A stretch of 64,000 bases of DNA. Source: Pseudomonadota bacterium (GTDB taxonomy: Bacteria > Pseudomonadota > Alphaproteobacteria > Rhizobiales > Phreatobacteraceae). The notes under the pieces were generated by a model, which saw only the letters and a list, made by a program, of their open reading frames with translations, ran no database searches and was not told where the DNA came from. Position numbers and translations under genes: made by a program. Positions 7,961 through 15,895 of this stretch are shown here, piece after piece (positions within the stretch are counted from its first letter, which is position 1; every line of letters begins with the position of its first letter). The DNA lies in assembly GCA_020161695.1 (NCBI GenBank), contig JAIUOO010000021.1, positions 35,369-99,368 of the forward strand. The letters are read 5' to 3'.

Positions 7961-9670
7961 TCACTTCTCCAGGAAGTCGAAGTCGCAGCCCTTGTCCGCC
8001 TGCGTGACGTGGTCGAGGTAGAGCTTGCGATAGCCGCGCTGGCGCTTGCGCATGTGCGCGGGCTTCTTCCACGCCTTGCGCCGGATGGCGAGTTCCTCGT
8101 CCGACACCAAAAGGTCGACGCGGCGGTTCGGCACGTCGAGGCTGATCCGGTCGCCGGAGCGGACCAGCGCCAAGGGCGAACCCTCCGCTGCCTCGGGCGT
8201 GACGTGCAGGACGATGGTGCCGTAGGCGGTGCCGGACATGCGCGCGTCGGAAATGCGGATCATGTCGGTGACGCCCTGCGTCGCCAGCTTCTTCGGGATC
8301 GGCAGCAGGCCGGCCTCGGGCATGCCCGGATGGCCCTTCGGCCCGGCATTGCGCATGACCAGGATGTCGTCGGCGTTGACGTCGAGGTTCGGGTCGTCGA
8401 TCCGGTTGGTCATGTCCTCGACATCCTCGAAGACCACGGCGCGGCCGGTATGGACCATCAGCTTCGGCGTCGCGGCCGCCGCCTTGATCACCGCGCCGCC
8501 GGGCGCGAGCGAGCCGCGCAGCACGGCATGGGCGCCGGTCTTCTTCAAGGGCTGGGCGAGGGGGCGGATGATCGTCTGGTTCGGCACTTCCTCGGCGCGC
8601 TCGGCCCAGTCGCCGATGCGCTCGCCGGTGACGGTCGGCGCGTCGAGGTCGAGGTGCTGGCGCAGTTCCTTCAGGAGCTTCGGCACGCCGCCGGACCAGT
8701 GGAAATGCTCCATGTAATTGGAGCCGGCGGGCTTGAGGTCGAGCAGGACCGGCACGTCGCGACCGATCCGGTCGAGCTCTTCCAGGTCCCAGTTCAGGCC
8801 GAGGCGGCCGGCAAGCGCCGCCATGTGGACGACGGCATTGGTGGAGCCGCCGATGGCCTGCAGCACGACCATGGCGTTGCGCAGCGACCCCTGGGTGATC
8901 ACGTCGGTCGGCTTCAGGCCGGATTTCGCCAGCTTCACGGCTTCGCGGCCCGAGGCCTCCGCCGCGCGGACGCGGTCGGCATGGGTGGCGGGGATGGTGC
9001 CGGTGTGGGGCAGGGCCATGCCCAGCGCCTCGGTGAGGCAGCCCATGGTCGAGGCCGTGCCCATGACCATGCAGGTGCCGACGGTGGGCGCGAGGCGGCC
9101 GGAAACGGCCTCGATCTCGGCCTCGTCGATCTTGCCGGCGCGGTGCATGGCCCAGAGCCGGCGGCAGTCGGTGCAGGCGCCGAGAATCTCGCCCTTGTAG
9201 TGCCCCACCAGCATCGGGCCGGTGATCAGCTGGATCGCCGGCACGTTGGCGGAGGCCGCGCCCATGAGCTGGGCCGGCACGGTCTTGTCGCAGCCGCCGA
9301 TCATCACCACCGCGTCCATCGGCTGGGCGCGGATCATCTCCTCGGTGTCGATGGCCATGAGGTTCCGCAGGAACATCGAGGTCGGATTGGAGAAGCTCTC
9401 GTGGATCGAGACGGTCGGGAAGGCGAAGGGCAGGCCGCCCGACAGCATGACGCCGCGCTTCACCGCCTCGACCAGCGTGCGGACATTGCCGTGGCAGGGA
9501 TTGTAGTCGGAATAGGTGTCGGTGATGGCGACGATGGGACGGTCGAGCGCATCGTCCGAGAAGCCGGCCGCCTTGATGAAGGCCTTGCGCAGGAACAGCG
9601 AGAAGCCGGGATCGCCATAGGCGGTCAGCCCCTTGCGCATGCCGGTCGGACCCTTTGGCTTCTTGGCCAT
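7961..9670 (-). CDS. IlvD/Edd-family dehydratase (dihydroxy-acid or sugar-acid dehydratase)
   Basis: 569 residues. The family Fe-S and Mg motifs are present: DYNPCHGNVR, IGGCDKTVPAQLMGA, and GTCMVMGTASTMGC, plus the C-terminal ISDARMSGTAYGT. The variant wording (ACTDCRR, GTASTMGC) looks more like the sugar-acid branch (arabinonate or xylonate dehydratases) than housekeeping IlvD, but the substrate cannot be settled by eye. The chosen ATG has GGGGA about nine bases upstream; an ATG five codons earlier would lack that site. The enzyme needs an iron-sulfur cluster and acts in the cytoplasm. Confidence 0.9.
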   Translation of the reverse strand: MAKKPKGPTGMRKGLTAYGDPGFSLFLRKAFIKAAGFSDDALDRPIVAITDTYSDYNPCHGNVRTLVEAVKRGVMLSGGLPFAFPTVSIHESFSNPTSMFLRNLMAIDTEEMIRAQPMDAVVMIGGCDKTVPAQLMGAASANVPAIQLITGPMLVGHYKGEILGACTDCRRLWAMHRAGKIDEAEIEAVSGRLAPTVGTCMVMGTASTMGCLTEALGMALPHTGTIPATHADRVRAAEASGREAVKLAKSGLKPTDVITQGSLRNAMVVLQAIGGSTNAVVHMAALAGRLGLNWDLEELDRIGRDVPVLLDLKPAGSNYMEHFHWSGGVPKLLKELRQHLDLDAPTVTGERIGDWAERAEEVPNQTIIRPLAQPLKKTGAHAVLRGSLAPGGAVIKAAAATPKLMVHTGRAVVFEDVEDMTNRIDDPNLDVNADDILVMRNAGPKGHPGMPEAGLLPIPKKLATQGVTDMIRISDARMSGTAYGTIVLHVTPEAAEGSPLALVRSGDRISLDVPNRRVDLLVSDEELAIRRKAWKKPAHMRKRQRGYRKLYLDHVTQADKGCDFDFLEK

Positions 9671-9795
9671 GATGCGTTTCCCCATTCTGGAATCGCACCA
9701 AAGCATGGCGGGTCGGGAATCGCGAGGTGGGTGCGGGAAGGGCAGGGCCGCGCGTGGTGGTGGCCGGACCGGCTGCCGGCAGGCTAGGCTGTCGC

Positions 9796-10233
9796 ATGCT
9801 CTATTTCGCCTATGGCTCGAACATGAGCGTGCCACAGATGGCGCGCCGGGCACCGAAGGCGGTGCCGCTCGGCATCGGCCACCTCGCCGACCATCGGCTG
9901 TTCTTCACCTTGGACGGCTATGCTGCGATCCGCGGCAAGTGCGGGCACATCGTCCATGGCGTCGTCTGGCGCATCGACGCGCGCGATGTGGCCGTGCTCG
10001 ACCGCTACGAGGGCGTCGACGAGGGCTGGTACGTGAAGCGCACGGTGCGCGTGCGGCTCGCGGCCCGATCGGTGTCGTGCCTCGTCTATGATGGCGGCAG
10101 CGTGCGGGAGGGCATCCGGCCGCGCCGGCGCTACTTTCATGAGGCGGTGCGCGGCTCCGCGCTCGCCTGGAACCTCCCGAGCCGCTATATCGCCGGTCTC
10201 GACCGCTTCGCGCGGCAGGGTTTTCGCGGCTGA
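9796..10233 (+). CDS. Gamma-glutamylcyclotransferase-like (AIG2-fold) protein
   Basis: 145 residues. The N-terminal MLYFAYGSNMSVPQMARRAP carries the YGSN loop of the cyclotransferase fold, and LDRYEGVDEGWYVKRTV supplies the likely catalytic Glu. Related enzymes release 5-oxoproline from gamma-glutamyl peptides, but several subfamilies share this fold and the true substrate is open. It is divergent from the dehydratase and ends 50 bases before cfa, so the two may be co-transcribed. Confidence 0.85.
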   Translation: MLYFAYGSNMSVPQMARRAPKAVPLGIGHLADHRLFFTLDGYAAIRGKCGHIVHGVVWRIDARDVAVLDRYEGVDEGWYVKRTVRVRLAARSVSCLVYDGGSVREGIRPRRRYFHEAVRGSALAWNLPSRYIAGLDRFARQGFRG

Positions 10234-10283
10234 CGCGGCATCGAGGCATTTTCCGGGGCAGATTCCATGAGCACGAGTCCGGC

Positions 10284-11525
10284 ATGAGTATCCTTGGCCA
10301 TCTTCTCTCGCGCTTCATCCGCAACGGCCGGCTGACCGTCCTGCACCACGATGGCGGGAAGGAAAGCTTCGGCTCGGGCGAGAACGGCCCGGACGTGACC
10401 GTGAAGCTGCACGACGCCAGGGTGCAGCGCGACCTGTTCTTCAATCCGGAACTGGCGGCGGCCGAGGCCTATATGGACGGCCGACTGACCATCGAGGGCG
10501 GCAAGGTCCTCGACCTGCTCATGCTGTTCTCGGTGAACCGGACCGGGCTCGGCTCGCACCCGGTGCAGCAGGCGCTGCGCAAGGTCTGGCGGGCGCTGAA
10601 GCGCCGGCACCAGTCGAACAAGGTTGGGCAGGCGGCGGCCAATGTCTCCAGCCACTACGACCATCCCAGAGCCTTCTACGAACTCTGGCTCGACGAGACG
10701 ATGAGCTATTCCTGCGCTTACTTCTCGCGGCCGGACATGCCGCTGAAGGACGCGCAGGTCGCCAAGATGCGGCACATCGCGGCGAAGCTCGGCATCGAGC
10801 CGGGCATGACGGTGGCCGAGATCGGCTCCGGCTGGGGCGGGCTTGCGACCTATCTCGCGGCCGTCTGCGGGGCGAAGGTCACCGCCATCAACGTCTCGCC
10901 GGACCAGCTCGCGGCTTCCAAGGACCGCGTGAACAAAGCGGGTGTCGCCGACCGCGTCACCTTCTTCGAGAAGGACTATCGCGAACTGACCGGCACCTTC
11001 GACCGCGTCGTCTCGGTCGGCATGATGGAGCATGTCGGCGTCAATCACTTCGACGACTATTTCTCGACCGTGAAGCGGCTCTGCGGCTCCGACGGCTATG
11101 CCATGATCCACGCCATCGGGCGCATGTCGCCGCCCGGCACGACCGCGCCCTTCATCCGCAAATACATCTTCCCCGGCGGCTATGTGCCGGCGCTCTCGGA
11201 GGTCTTCGCCTCCACCGAGCGCTGCGGCCTGTGGGTGGACGACTGCGAGGTGCTGCGCCTGCACTATTACTGGACCATCAAGGCCTGGCGCGAGAACTTC
11301 GAAGGCGTGCGTGGCGAGGTCGTCGCCATGCAGGGCGAGCGCTTCGCGCGCATGTGGGAGTTCTATCTGGCCGCCGTCGAGCTCGGCTTCCTCCACGGCT
11401 CCAACATGGTCTACCAGCTCCTGCTCTCCGAGAAGCGCGACGCCGTGCCGGTGACGCGCGACTTCATCACGGCGCGTGAGGCCGAGCTGAAGGGGCGGGA
11501 GGACGTGCTGCCGTGGGCGAGCTAA
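10284..11525 (+). CDS. cfa: Cyclopropane-fatty-acyl-phospholipid synthase
   Basis: 413 residues, normal length. After an N-terminal lipid-binding region comes the SAM-binding motif VAEIGSGWGGLATYLA (from about residue 177), then VSVGMMEHVGVNHFDDYF and the HYYWTIKAWRENFE block characteristic of CFA synthases. The enzyme methylenates unsaturated acyl chains in membrane phospholipids, often in stationary phase or acid stress. Its last 13 bases overlap the acylphosphatase gene, indicating coupled translation. Confidence 0.94.
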   Translation: MSILGHLLSRFIRNGRLTVLHHDGGKESFGSGENGPDVTVKLHDARVQRDLFFNPELAAAEAYMDGRLTIEGGKVLDLLMLFSVNRTGLGSHPVQQALRKVWRALKRRHQSNKVGQAAANVSSHYDHPRAFYELWLDETMSYSCAYFSRPDMPLKDAQVAKMRHIAAKLGIEPGMTVAEIGSGWGGLATYLAAVCGAKVTAINVSPDQLAASKDRVNKAGVADRVTFFEKDYRELTGTFDRVVSVGMMEHVGVNHFDDYFSTVKRLCGSDGYAMIHAIGRMSPPGTTAPFIRKYIFPGGYVPALSEVFASTERCGLWVDDCEVLRLHYYWTIKAWRENFEGVRGEVVAMQGERFARMWEFYLAAVELGFLHGSNMVYQLLLSEKRDAVPVTRDFITAREAELKGREDVLPWAS

Positions 11526-11809
11526 CGCAGCATCTCGTCATTGCCGGCATCGTGCAGGGCGTCGGCTACCGCCAGTGGTTCCGCCGCGAAGCGGAAGAGC
11601 GCGGCGTGTCGGGCTGGGTGCGCAACCGCGCCGACGAGACGGTCGAGGCGGTGGTGACCGGGCCGCGCGCGGCGGTGGACGACCTCGTCCGCGAGGCCAT
11701 GAACGGGCCGCTGGGCGCGAAGGTGGACCGGATCGACCGGCGCGAGGCGACGGAGGCGGAGACGAAGGCGGTGCGGGCCGGGGAAATGGCGATATTGCCG
11801 ACGTTGTGA
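11513..11809 (+). CDS. acyP: Acylphosphatase
   Basis: 98 residues from a GTG inside the end of cfa. The active-site signature IVQGVGYRQWFRREA contains Arg20, and GWVRNRADETVE contains Asn38; these two residues bind and hydrolyse acyl phosphates. The length is typical. The 13-base overlap with cfa suggests translational coupling. The physiological substrate of bacterial acylphosphatases is not settled. Confidence 0.93.
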   Translation: MGELTQHLVIAGIVQGVGYRQWFRREAEERGVSGWVRNRADETVEAVVTGPRAAVDDLVREAMNGPLGAKVDRIDRREATEAETKAVRAGEMAILPTL

Positions 11810-11837
11810 GGGCGGCAACCGTGACGCCAATCCGGCC

Positions 11838-12260
11838 TCAGCGCGCTGTCGTCCATGGATCGATGACCGCGACCCCGGCGGCATCGAAAGCGCTCGTATC
11901 GCGCGTCGCCACGGCGAACCCACGGGAAACGGCAATGGCGGCGATATAGCCGTCGGGCGTCGGAAAACCCTTGCCGGCATTGCGGGCCTTGACCGCCAGA
12001 TCGGCGTAGTGGCGAGCCGCCGGCGTATCGAAGGGCAGGATGCGGCCATCGAAGAGGTCTAGCAGCCCGTTCAGCGTCGCCGTCAGCTTGTCCTTGCGCC
12101 GGCCGGCGGCAAGCGTACCGATACCGAACAGCAACTCCGCGATCGTCACGCTCGACAGATAGAGCGTCTCCGCCGCCTGTTCGTCGAGCCATGCCTGGAC
12201 GCCGGGATTCGGCTCGGGCTTCATGGCCTCGGAAACGACGTTCGTGTCGAGAACGATCAT
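11838..12260 (-). CDS. PIN-domain toxin of a FitAB/VapBC-type pair
   Basis: 140 residues. The four acidic residues of a PIN RNase are all present: D5 (IVLDTNVVSE), E42 (TIAELLFGI), D103 (TPDGYIAAIA) and D121 (TRDTSAFD). The spacing and the opening MIVLDTNVVSEAMKPEP match the FitB branch. Such toxins cleave RNA, often tRNA, when free of antitoxin. The start overlaps the antitoxin stop by four bases. The pair lies downstream of acyP in convergent orientation. Confidence 0.92.
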   Translation of the reverse strand: MIVLDTNVVSEAMKPEPNPGVQAWLDEQAAETLYLSSVTIAELLFGIGTLAAGRRKDKLTATLNGLLDLFDGRILPFDTPAARHYADLAVKARNAGKGFPTPDGYIAAIAVSRGFAVATRDTSAFDAAGVAVIDPWTTAR

Positions 12261-12511
12261 TCGAAGCTCAGCGGTTCAGCAGGCTTGATGTCGCGCACCT
12301 GATCGAGGCCTTCGAAATCCGCATTGGTCAGCCCGGCCTTGCGGCTGAGCCGGGACAGCGCCGTGCCGAGGCGAACACGCTGTGCCGGCCGGACGGCGCC
12401 TTCGAGAATGGCGCGCATTTCTGCTTCCGTGCTGCGGCCGTGGCGGGCGGCGCGCACCTTGAGGGCGCGATGCGCCTCCTCGGAAAGGTTGCGGATGGTC
12501 ACGGCGGGCAT
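12257..12511 (-). CDS. Ribbon-helix-helix antitoxin (FitA-like) of the PIN toxin
   Basis: 84 residues. The N-terminal VTIRNLSEEAHRALKVRAA strand and helices form the ribbon-helix-helix DNA-binding unit, and GRSTEAEMRAIL is the standard continuation in FitA proteins. The C-terminal part should wrap the toxin. The complex normally represses its own promoter, and a 15-bp palindrome lies directly upstream to serve as operator. Confidence 0.92.
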   Translation of the reverse strand: MPAVTIRNLSEEAHRALKVRAARHGRSTEAEMRAILEGAVRPAQRVRLGTALSRLSRKAGLTNADFEGLDQVRDIKPAEPLSFE

Positions 12512-12524
12512 CGATGGCGCATCC

Positions 12525-12576
12525 TGCAGAGTGATGGCAATGATATCAGCATAGAGAAAATGCCATCACTCTGCAA
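12525..12576 (-). promoter_or_regulatory. Toxin-antitoxin promoter inside a perfect 15-bp inverted repeat
   Basis: Positions 12525-12539 (TGCAGAGTGATGGCA) and 12561-12575 are exact reverse complements separated by 21 bases. Read on the minus strand, TTGCAG at 12576-12571 and TATGCT at 12553-12548 form a -35/-10 pair with 17-base spacing, so the -10 lies between the two arms and the -35 overlaps one. Two toxin-antitoxin dimers bound to the arms would cover the promoter. Confidence 0.85.
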
Positions 12577-12593
12577 TCCGGACTGTGGTTGCG

Positions 12594-13163
12594 CTACCCG
12601 GAACGACCCCACACCGTCGCCTCCGTCCAGCCGAGTTCCCTGAACTCCTCCGCCCGCAGCGGCGCTTCCCCGATGGAGAAGAACTCGTCGAGTTGTGGTG
12701 GCTTCACCGCCGTTCCCGCCAGCATGGCGTGGGCCTGCCCGCGGTGATGCAACTGATGCTGGAAGAGATGCAGCAGCAGGCGGTCGCGCCGCTCCACCTG
12801 CACGCGCGTGATGCGGTTCACATGGACGTTCGCGCCGAGTGAGTCCTCGGTCAGCGCCTCGCAGACCGCGATCAGCCTGCGATCGACGGCAGATTGCTCG
12901 CGTTCGAGGTCGGCGACGAGGGGATGAGGGATCTCGACCTCCCACGCCCTCGGGCCGAGATCGCCGCCCTCCAGCGCGTCGACATAGAACCAGTCGATGG
13001 TCAGGTTGTGGTTCAGCGTCGCGGCGAGGCTCGGGAAGAAGCTGGTGCGTGTCGCCGCGAACTCCTGCGGGGTCAGCTTCGCGCAGGCCGTGAGCAGGCG
13101 ATGGTTCGCCCACGCATTGTTGTAGGCCATGGCGCGATAGGTCTCGACCATCGATGCGGGCAT
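12594..13163 (-). CDS. DinB-family (YfiT-like) putative metalloenzyme
   Basis: 189 residues. The four-helix DinB fold is indicated by the opening AYNNAWANHRLL, the LNHNLTIDWFYVDALEG segment with H52, and the terminal metal motif HQLHHRGQAH (H136, H140). Three histidines of this spacing bind a divalent metal. Relatives use bacillithiol, mycothiol or glutathione as co-substrate in thiol transfer, but the reaction here is unknown. An in-frame ATG four codons further in is an alternative start. Confidence 0.85.
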   Translation of the reverse strand: MPASMVETYRAMAYNNAWANHRLLTACAKLTPQEFAATRTSFFPSLAATLNHNLTIDWFYVDALEGGDLGPRAWEVEIPHPLVADLEREQSAVDRRLIAVCEALTEDSLGANVHVNRITRVQVERRDRLLLHLFQHQLHHRGQAHAMLAGTAVKPPQLDEFFSIGEAPLRAEEFRELGWTEATVWGRSG

Positions 13164-13181
13164 GGCGCGGACTCCAGCAGG

Positions 13182-13883
13182 CTATATCGTCGGGCCGAAA
13201 CGTTCCTCGAAGGCTGTCCGCAGGATGGCATCAGCCTCGGGCATGGTCACCGGCAGGCCGAGATCGACGAGGCTGGTGACGCCGTAGCGGGGGTCGGCGA
13301 TGCCGCAGGGCACGATGCCGTCGAAATGCGTCAGGTCCGGCTCGACGTTCAGCGAAATGCCGTGGAGCGTCACCCAGCGCTTCACGCGGATGCCGATAGC
13401 GGCGATCTTGTCCTCGTGGGCCTCGCCCTTGTCGGGGCGCTTCACCCAGACGCCGACGCGGTCCTCGCGCCGCTCGCCCGTGATGTTGAAACCCGCGAGC
13501 GTCGCGATGATCCAGTCCTCCAGCGCCGCCACGAAGACGCGCAGGTCGCGCCTGCGGCGGTTGAGGTCGAGCATGACATAGGCGACCCGCTGGCCCGGCC
13601 CGTGATAGGTCATCTGCCCGCCGCGCCCGGCCTCGAAGACAGGGAAGCGGGCATCGATCACGCCGCCGTCACGGGCGGAAGTGCCGGCGGTATAGAGCGG
13701 CGGATGCTCCAGCAGCCAGACGCATTCGGCGGCCGTGCCCTCGGCGATCGCGGCGACGCGCGCCTCCATGGCGGCGAGTGCCTCGTCATAGGCCACCGGC
13801 GCGTTGCTGATCAGCCACTCGACCGGCGGCGAGCCTGCGGGGGCCAGCAGCGAGGCTGTCAAATCGGCACGGTTGTTTACCAC
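13182..13883 (-). CDS. lipB: Lipoyl(octanoyl) transferase
   Basis: 233 residues if the GTG at 13883 is the start, which gives the typical opening MVNNRADLT. Key motifs are GRGGQMTYHGPGQRVAYVML, the catalytic lysine K159 in KIAAIGIRVKRWVTLHG, and the acyl-accepting cysteine C193 in GIVPCGI. The enzyme transfers octanoate from ACP to lipoyl domains of dehydrogenases. The reading frame is open upstream, including an ATG at 13946, but that would overlap the divergent fliN start. Confidence 0.94.
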   Translation of the reverse strand: MVNNRADLTASLLAPAGSPPVEWLISNAPVAYDEALAAMEARVAAIAEGTAAECVWLLEHPPLYTAGTSARDGGVIDARFPVFEAGRGGQMTYHGPGQRVAYVMLDLNRRRRDLRVFVAALEDWIIATLAGFNITGERREDRVGVWVKRPDKGEAHEDKIAAIGIRVKRWVTLHGISLNVEPDLTHFDGIVPCGIADPRYGVTSLVDLGLPVTMPEADAILRTAFEERFGPTI

Positions 13884-13935
13884 TCGTTCACCATGTTTGG
13901 TCAGGGTGGTCGGCACTTGGATAAGTGCATCGGCA

Positions 13936-14187
13936 ATGGGTGACATGGCGCAGCTCGAAACAGTCTCGCTCGATATTTCGGTGGTCCTCGGCACAACCAC
14001 AATGCCGATCCACCAGATGTTGCGCATGGCCCGCGGCGCCATCATCGAACTCGATGCCACGGAGGACGACGAGGTGCAAATCCTCGCCAACGACATGCCG
14101 ATCGCGCGCGGACAGGTGGTCATCAACGGCAATCGCATCGGCGTGCAGATCACCGAGATGCTGCCGCGGCCCATTGAGTTGCGCTGA
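13936..14187 (+). CDS. fliN: Short stand-alone FliN/SpoA-domain protein
   Basis: 83 residues, essentially only the SpoA domain: LDISVVLGTTTMPIHQMLRM, then GAIIELDATEDDEVQILAND and the closing GNRIGVQITEML. FliN forms the flagellar switch C-ring and binds the export machinery. No other flagellar gene lies in the window, and the N-terminal extension of longer FliN is missing, so it may be a second, orphan copy. The divergent neighbour is lipB, 52 bases away. An ATG three codons in is also possible. Confidence 0.85.
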   Translation: MGDMAQLETVSLDISVVLGTTTMPIHQMLRMARGAIIELDATEDDEVQILANDMPIARGQVVINGNRIGVQITEMLPRPIELR

Positions 14188-14188
14188 A

Positions 14189-14207
14189 TAGTTGACGCCG
14201 TCAACTA
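14189..14207. promoter_or_regulatory. MarR-type operator palindrome
   Basis: TAGTTGAC-GCC-GTCAACTA is a perfect 8-bp inverted repeat with a 3-base centre, the size and spacing expected of a MarR-family operator. It begins two bases after the fliN stop and lies 36 bases before the MarR-GNAT gene, which probably represses itself here. The TTGACG inside it may double as a -35 element. Confidence 0.75.
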
Positions 14208-14242
14208 ATGGCATGATCCTCCCGGGCTCCGGGAGAGAAGAC

Positions 14243-15169
14243 ATGCCGCTGTCCGCCGATGACCCTGACGTTGCCGCCATGCGCGGCTTCAACCGCTTCT
14301 ACACGCGCGCCATCGGCCTGCTCGGCCGCTACCTCGACGCGCCCTGGTCGCTGACGGAATCGCGCGTCTTCTACGAGCTTTTCGCGCGCGAGGGACTGAC
14401 GGCGGCCGGGCTCTGCGACGAACTCGGCCTGGATGCCGGCTATGTCTCGCGCATCCTCAAGAAGTTCGAGGCGGCCGGCTGGCTGGCGCGCACGCCATCG
14501 GCAGATGATGCCCGCCGCTCCATCCTGACGTTGACGAAGGCGGGACGCGTGACCTTCGCGCCCTACGACCGGGCCTCGCGGGACGAGATGGGCGCGGTGC
14601 TCGAACGGCTCGGCGCGGCCGATCGCGGCAGGCTGGTCGGCGCCATGGGCCTGATCGAGCGGCTGATGATCGAGGGCGGCGATGAGGTGATCGTCCGCCG
14701 CCACAAGCCCGGCGACATGGGCGCGATCATTGCGGGACAGGCGCGGGTCTATGCCGAGGAGTTCGGCTGGGACGACACGTTCGAGGCGCTGGTCGCCGAG
14801 ATCGGGGCGGAATTCCTCAAGGGCCACGACCCCGCGCGGGAGCGGGCCTTCATCGCCGAGCGGGGCGGGCAGGTGGTCGGCTCGGTCTTCTGCATCGATG
14901 CGGGGGAGGGCGTCGCCAAGCTGCGCATGCTCTATGTCGACGAGGCCGCGCGCGGGCTCGGCCTCGGCCGGCGGCTGGTCGCCGACTGCATCGCCTTCGC
15001 GCGGCAGGTTGGTTATCGGCGCATGATGCTCTGGACCAACGACATCCTCGCGAGCGCCCGGCGCATCTATCAGGCCGAGGGCTTCGTCCTGACCGCCGAG
15101 GAAAAGCACCATTCCTTCGGCGTGGATCTGGTCGGGCAGACGTGGGAGCTGGACCTCACGGCGCGCTGA
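14243..15169 (+). CDS. MarR-family regulator fused to a GNAT acetyltransferase
   Basis: 308 residues. Residues 1-145 form a MarR winged helix (ESRVFYELFAREGLTAAGL, DLDAGYVSRILKKFE-like recognition helix, wing at SADDARRSILTLTKAG). Residues about 150-308 form a GNAT domain, with the acetyl-CoA loop EAARGLGLGRRLVADCI and the terminal strand ASARRIYQAEGFVL. Such fusions are a known family, thought to couple ligand acetylation to derepression, but the substrate is unknown. The GGGAGAGA site fixes the ATG at 14243. A palindromic operator precedes it. Confidence 0.9.
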   Translation: MPLSADDPDVAAMRGFNRFYTRAIGLLGRYLDAPWSLTESRVFYELFAREGLTAAGLCDELGLDAGYVSRILKKFEAAGWLARTPSADDARRSILTLTKAGRVTFAPYDRASRDEMGAVLERLGAADRGRLVGAMGLIERLMIEGGDEVIVRRHKPGDMGAIIAGQARVYAEEFGWDDTFEALVAEIGAEFLKGHDPARERAFIAERGGQVVGSVFCIDAGEGVAKLRMLYVDEAARGLGLGRRLVADCIAFARQVGYRRMMLWTNDILASARRIYQAEGFVLTAEEKHHSFGVDLVGQTWELDLTAR

Positions 15170-15190
15170 ACGGATTCTGCGTTCACCACG

Positions 15191-15278
15191 TCATGGCCGG
15201 GCTTGTCCCGGCCATCCACGCTTTGAATACCGCCGATGGAGGAGGTCGTGGATACCCGGGCCAAGCCCGGGCATGACG
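15191..15278. repeat. Paired-hairpin intergenic repeat, copy 1
   Basis: Two hairpins face each other. The left one is ATGGCCGGG-CTTGT-CCCGGCCAT (15193-15215), flanked by CATCCACG. The right one is CCCGGG-CCAAG-CCCGGG (15255-15271), preceded by CGTGGATA. The right half is close to the reverse complement of the left, so the whole element is a large imperfect palindrome. The same design recurs near 24.8 kb. Confidence 0.8.
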
Positions 15279-15319
15279 CAACCCCTTGGGCGGTGCCCGG
15301 CAACAATCGTCACCTTCAA

Positions 15320-15799
15320 CTATCCTCCGCCGAAATCACCGTATCCCAGCCGGTCCAGCGCCCCCTGAAGGATGTAGGCGGCGGCCATCTTGTCGACGAG
15401 CTCGGCGCGGCGCGCGCGGGAGGCGTCCGCTTCCAGCAAGGTGCGGGTGACGGCGGCGGTCGACAGCCGCTCGTCCCAGAAGACGATGGGCAGGCCGGTT
15501 TTCGGCACGAGGTTGCGGACGAAGGCGCGGGTCGACTGGGCGCGCGGCCCTTCGGTGCCGTCGAGGTTCTTCGGCAGGCCGATGACGAGCGCGCCGGCGC
15601 CATGCTGCTCGGCCAGCGCCAGCATGGCCGCGACGTCGGGCGTGAACTTCACCCGCCTGATCGTCTCGAGCGGCGTCGCGATGGTCCACATCACATCCGA
15701 CAGGGCGAGGCCGATGGTCTTGGTGCCGAGATCGATGCCGATCAGGCGCTGGCCGGTCGCCACCGCGCCGCGCAGATCGGCCAGGTCGATGACTGCCAT
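15320..15799 (-). CDS. ruvX: YqgF/RuvX-family putative Holliday junction resolvase
   Basis: 159 residues. The RNase H-like fold is shown by RLIGIDLGTKTIGLALSD, the central GALVIGLPKNLDGTEGP, and FWDERLSTAAVTRTLLE, each carrying a conserved acidic residue. Members are essential in many bacteria and take part in 16S rRNA 5'-end maturation; resolvase activity is also reported. The MAVIDL start lies 96 bases from the divergent UPF0173 gene. Confidence 0.92.
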   Translation of the reverse strand: MAVIDLADLRGAVATGQRLIGIDLGTKTIGLALSDVMWTIATPLETIRRVKFTPDVAAMLALAEQHGAGALVIGLPKNLDGTEGPRAQSTRAFVRNLVPKTGLPIVFWDERLSTAAVTRTLLEADASRARRAELVDKMAAAYILQGALDRLGYGDFGGG

Positions 15800-15895
15800 G
15801 AGCGGAAAAATCCCTGCGTCACATTGAGGGTATCACCCCGGAGCCTATACTCGGGTTCGACCACGCCCACATCCCCACATGCAGGAGAAGTCGCC

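Noticed and set aside
6374..9787. A 1137-codon open frame on the plus strand
   Set aside because: It runs opposite the AEC and dehydratase genes, and its translation is low-complexity Arg/Gly/Ala/His. It is a high-GC shadow frame.
13884..13946. Longer lipB starting at the ATG at 13946
   Set aside because: It would overlap the divergent fliN start, and the GTG at 13883 gives the typical MVNNR opening.
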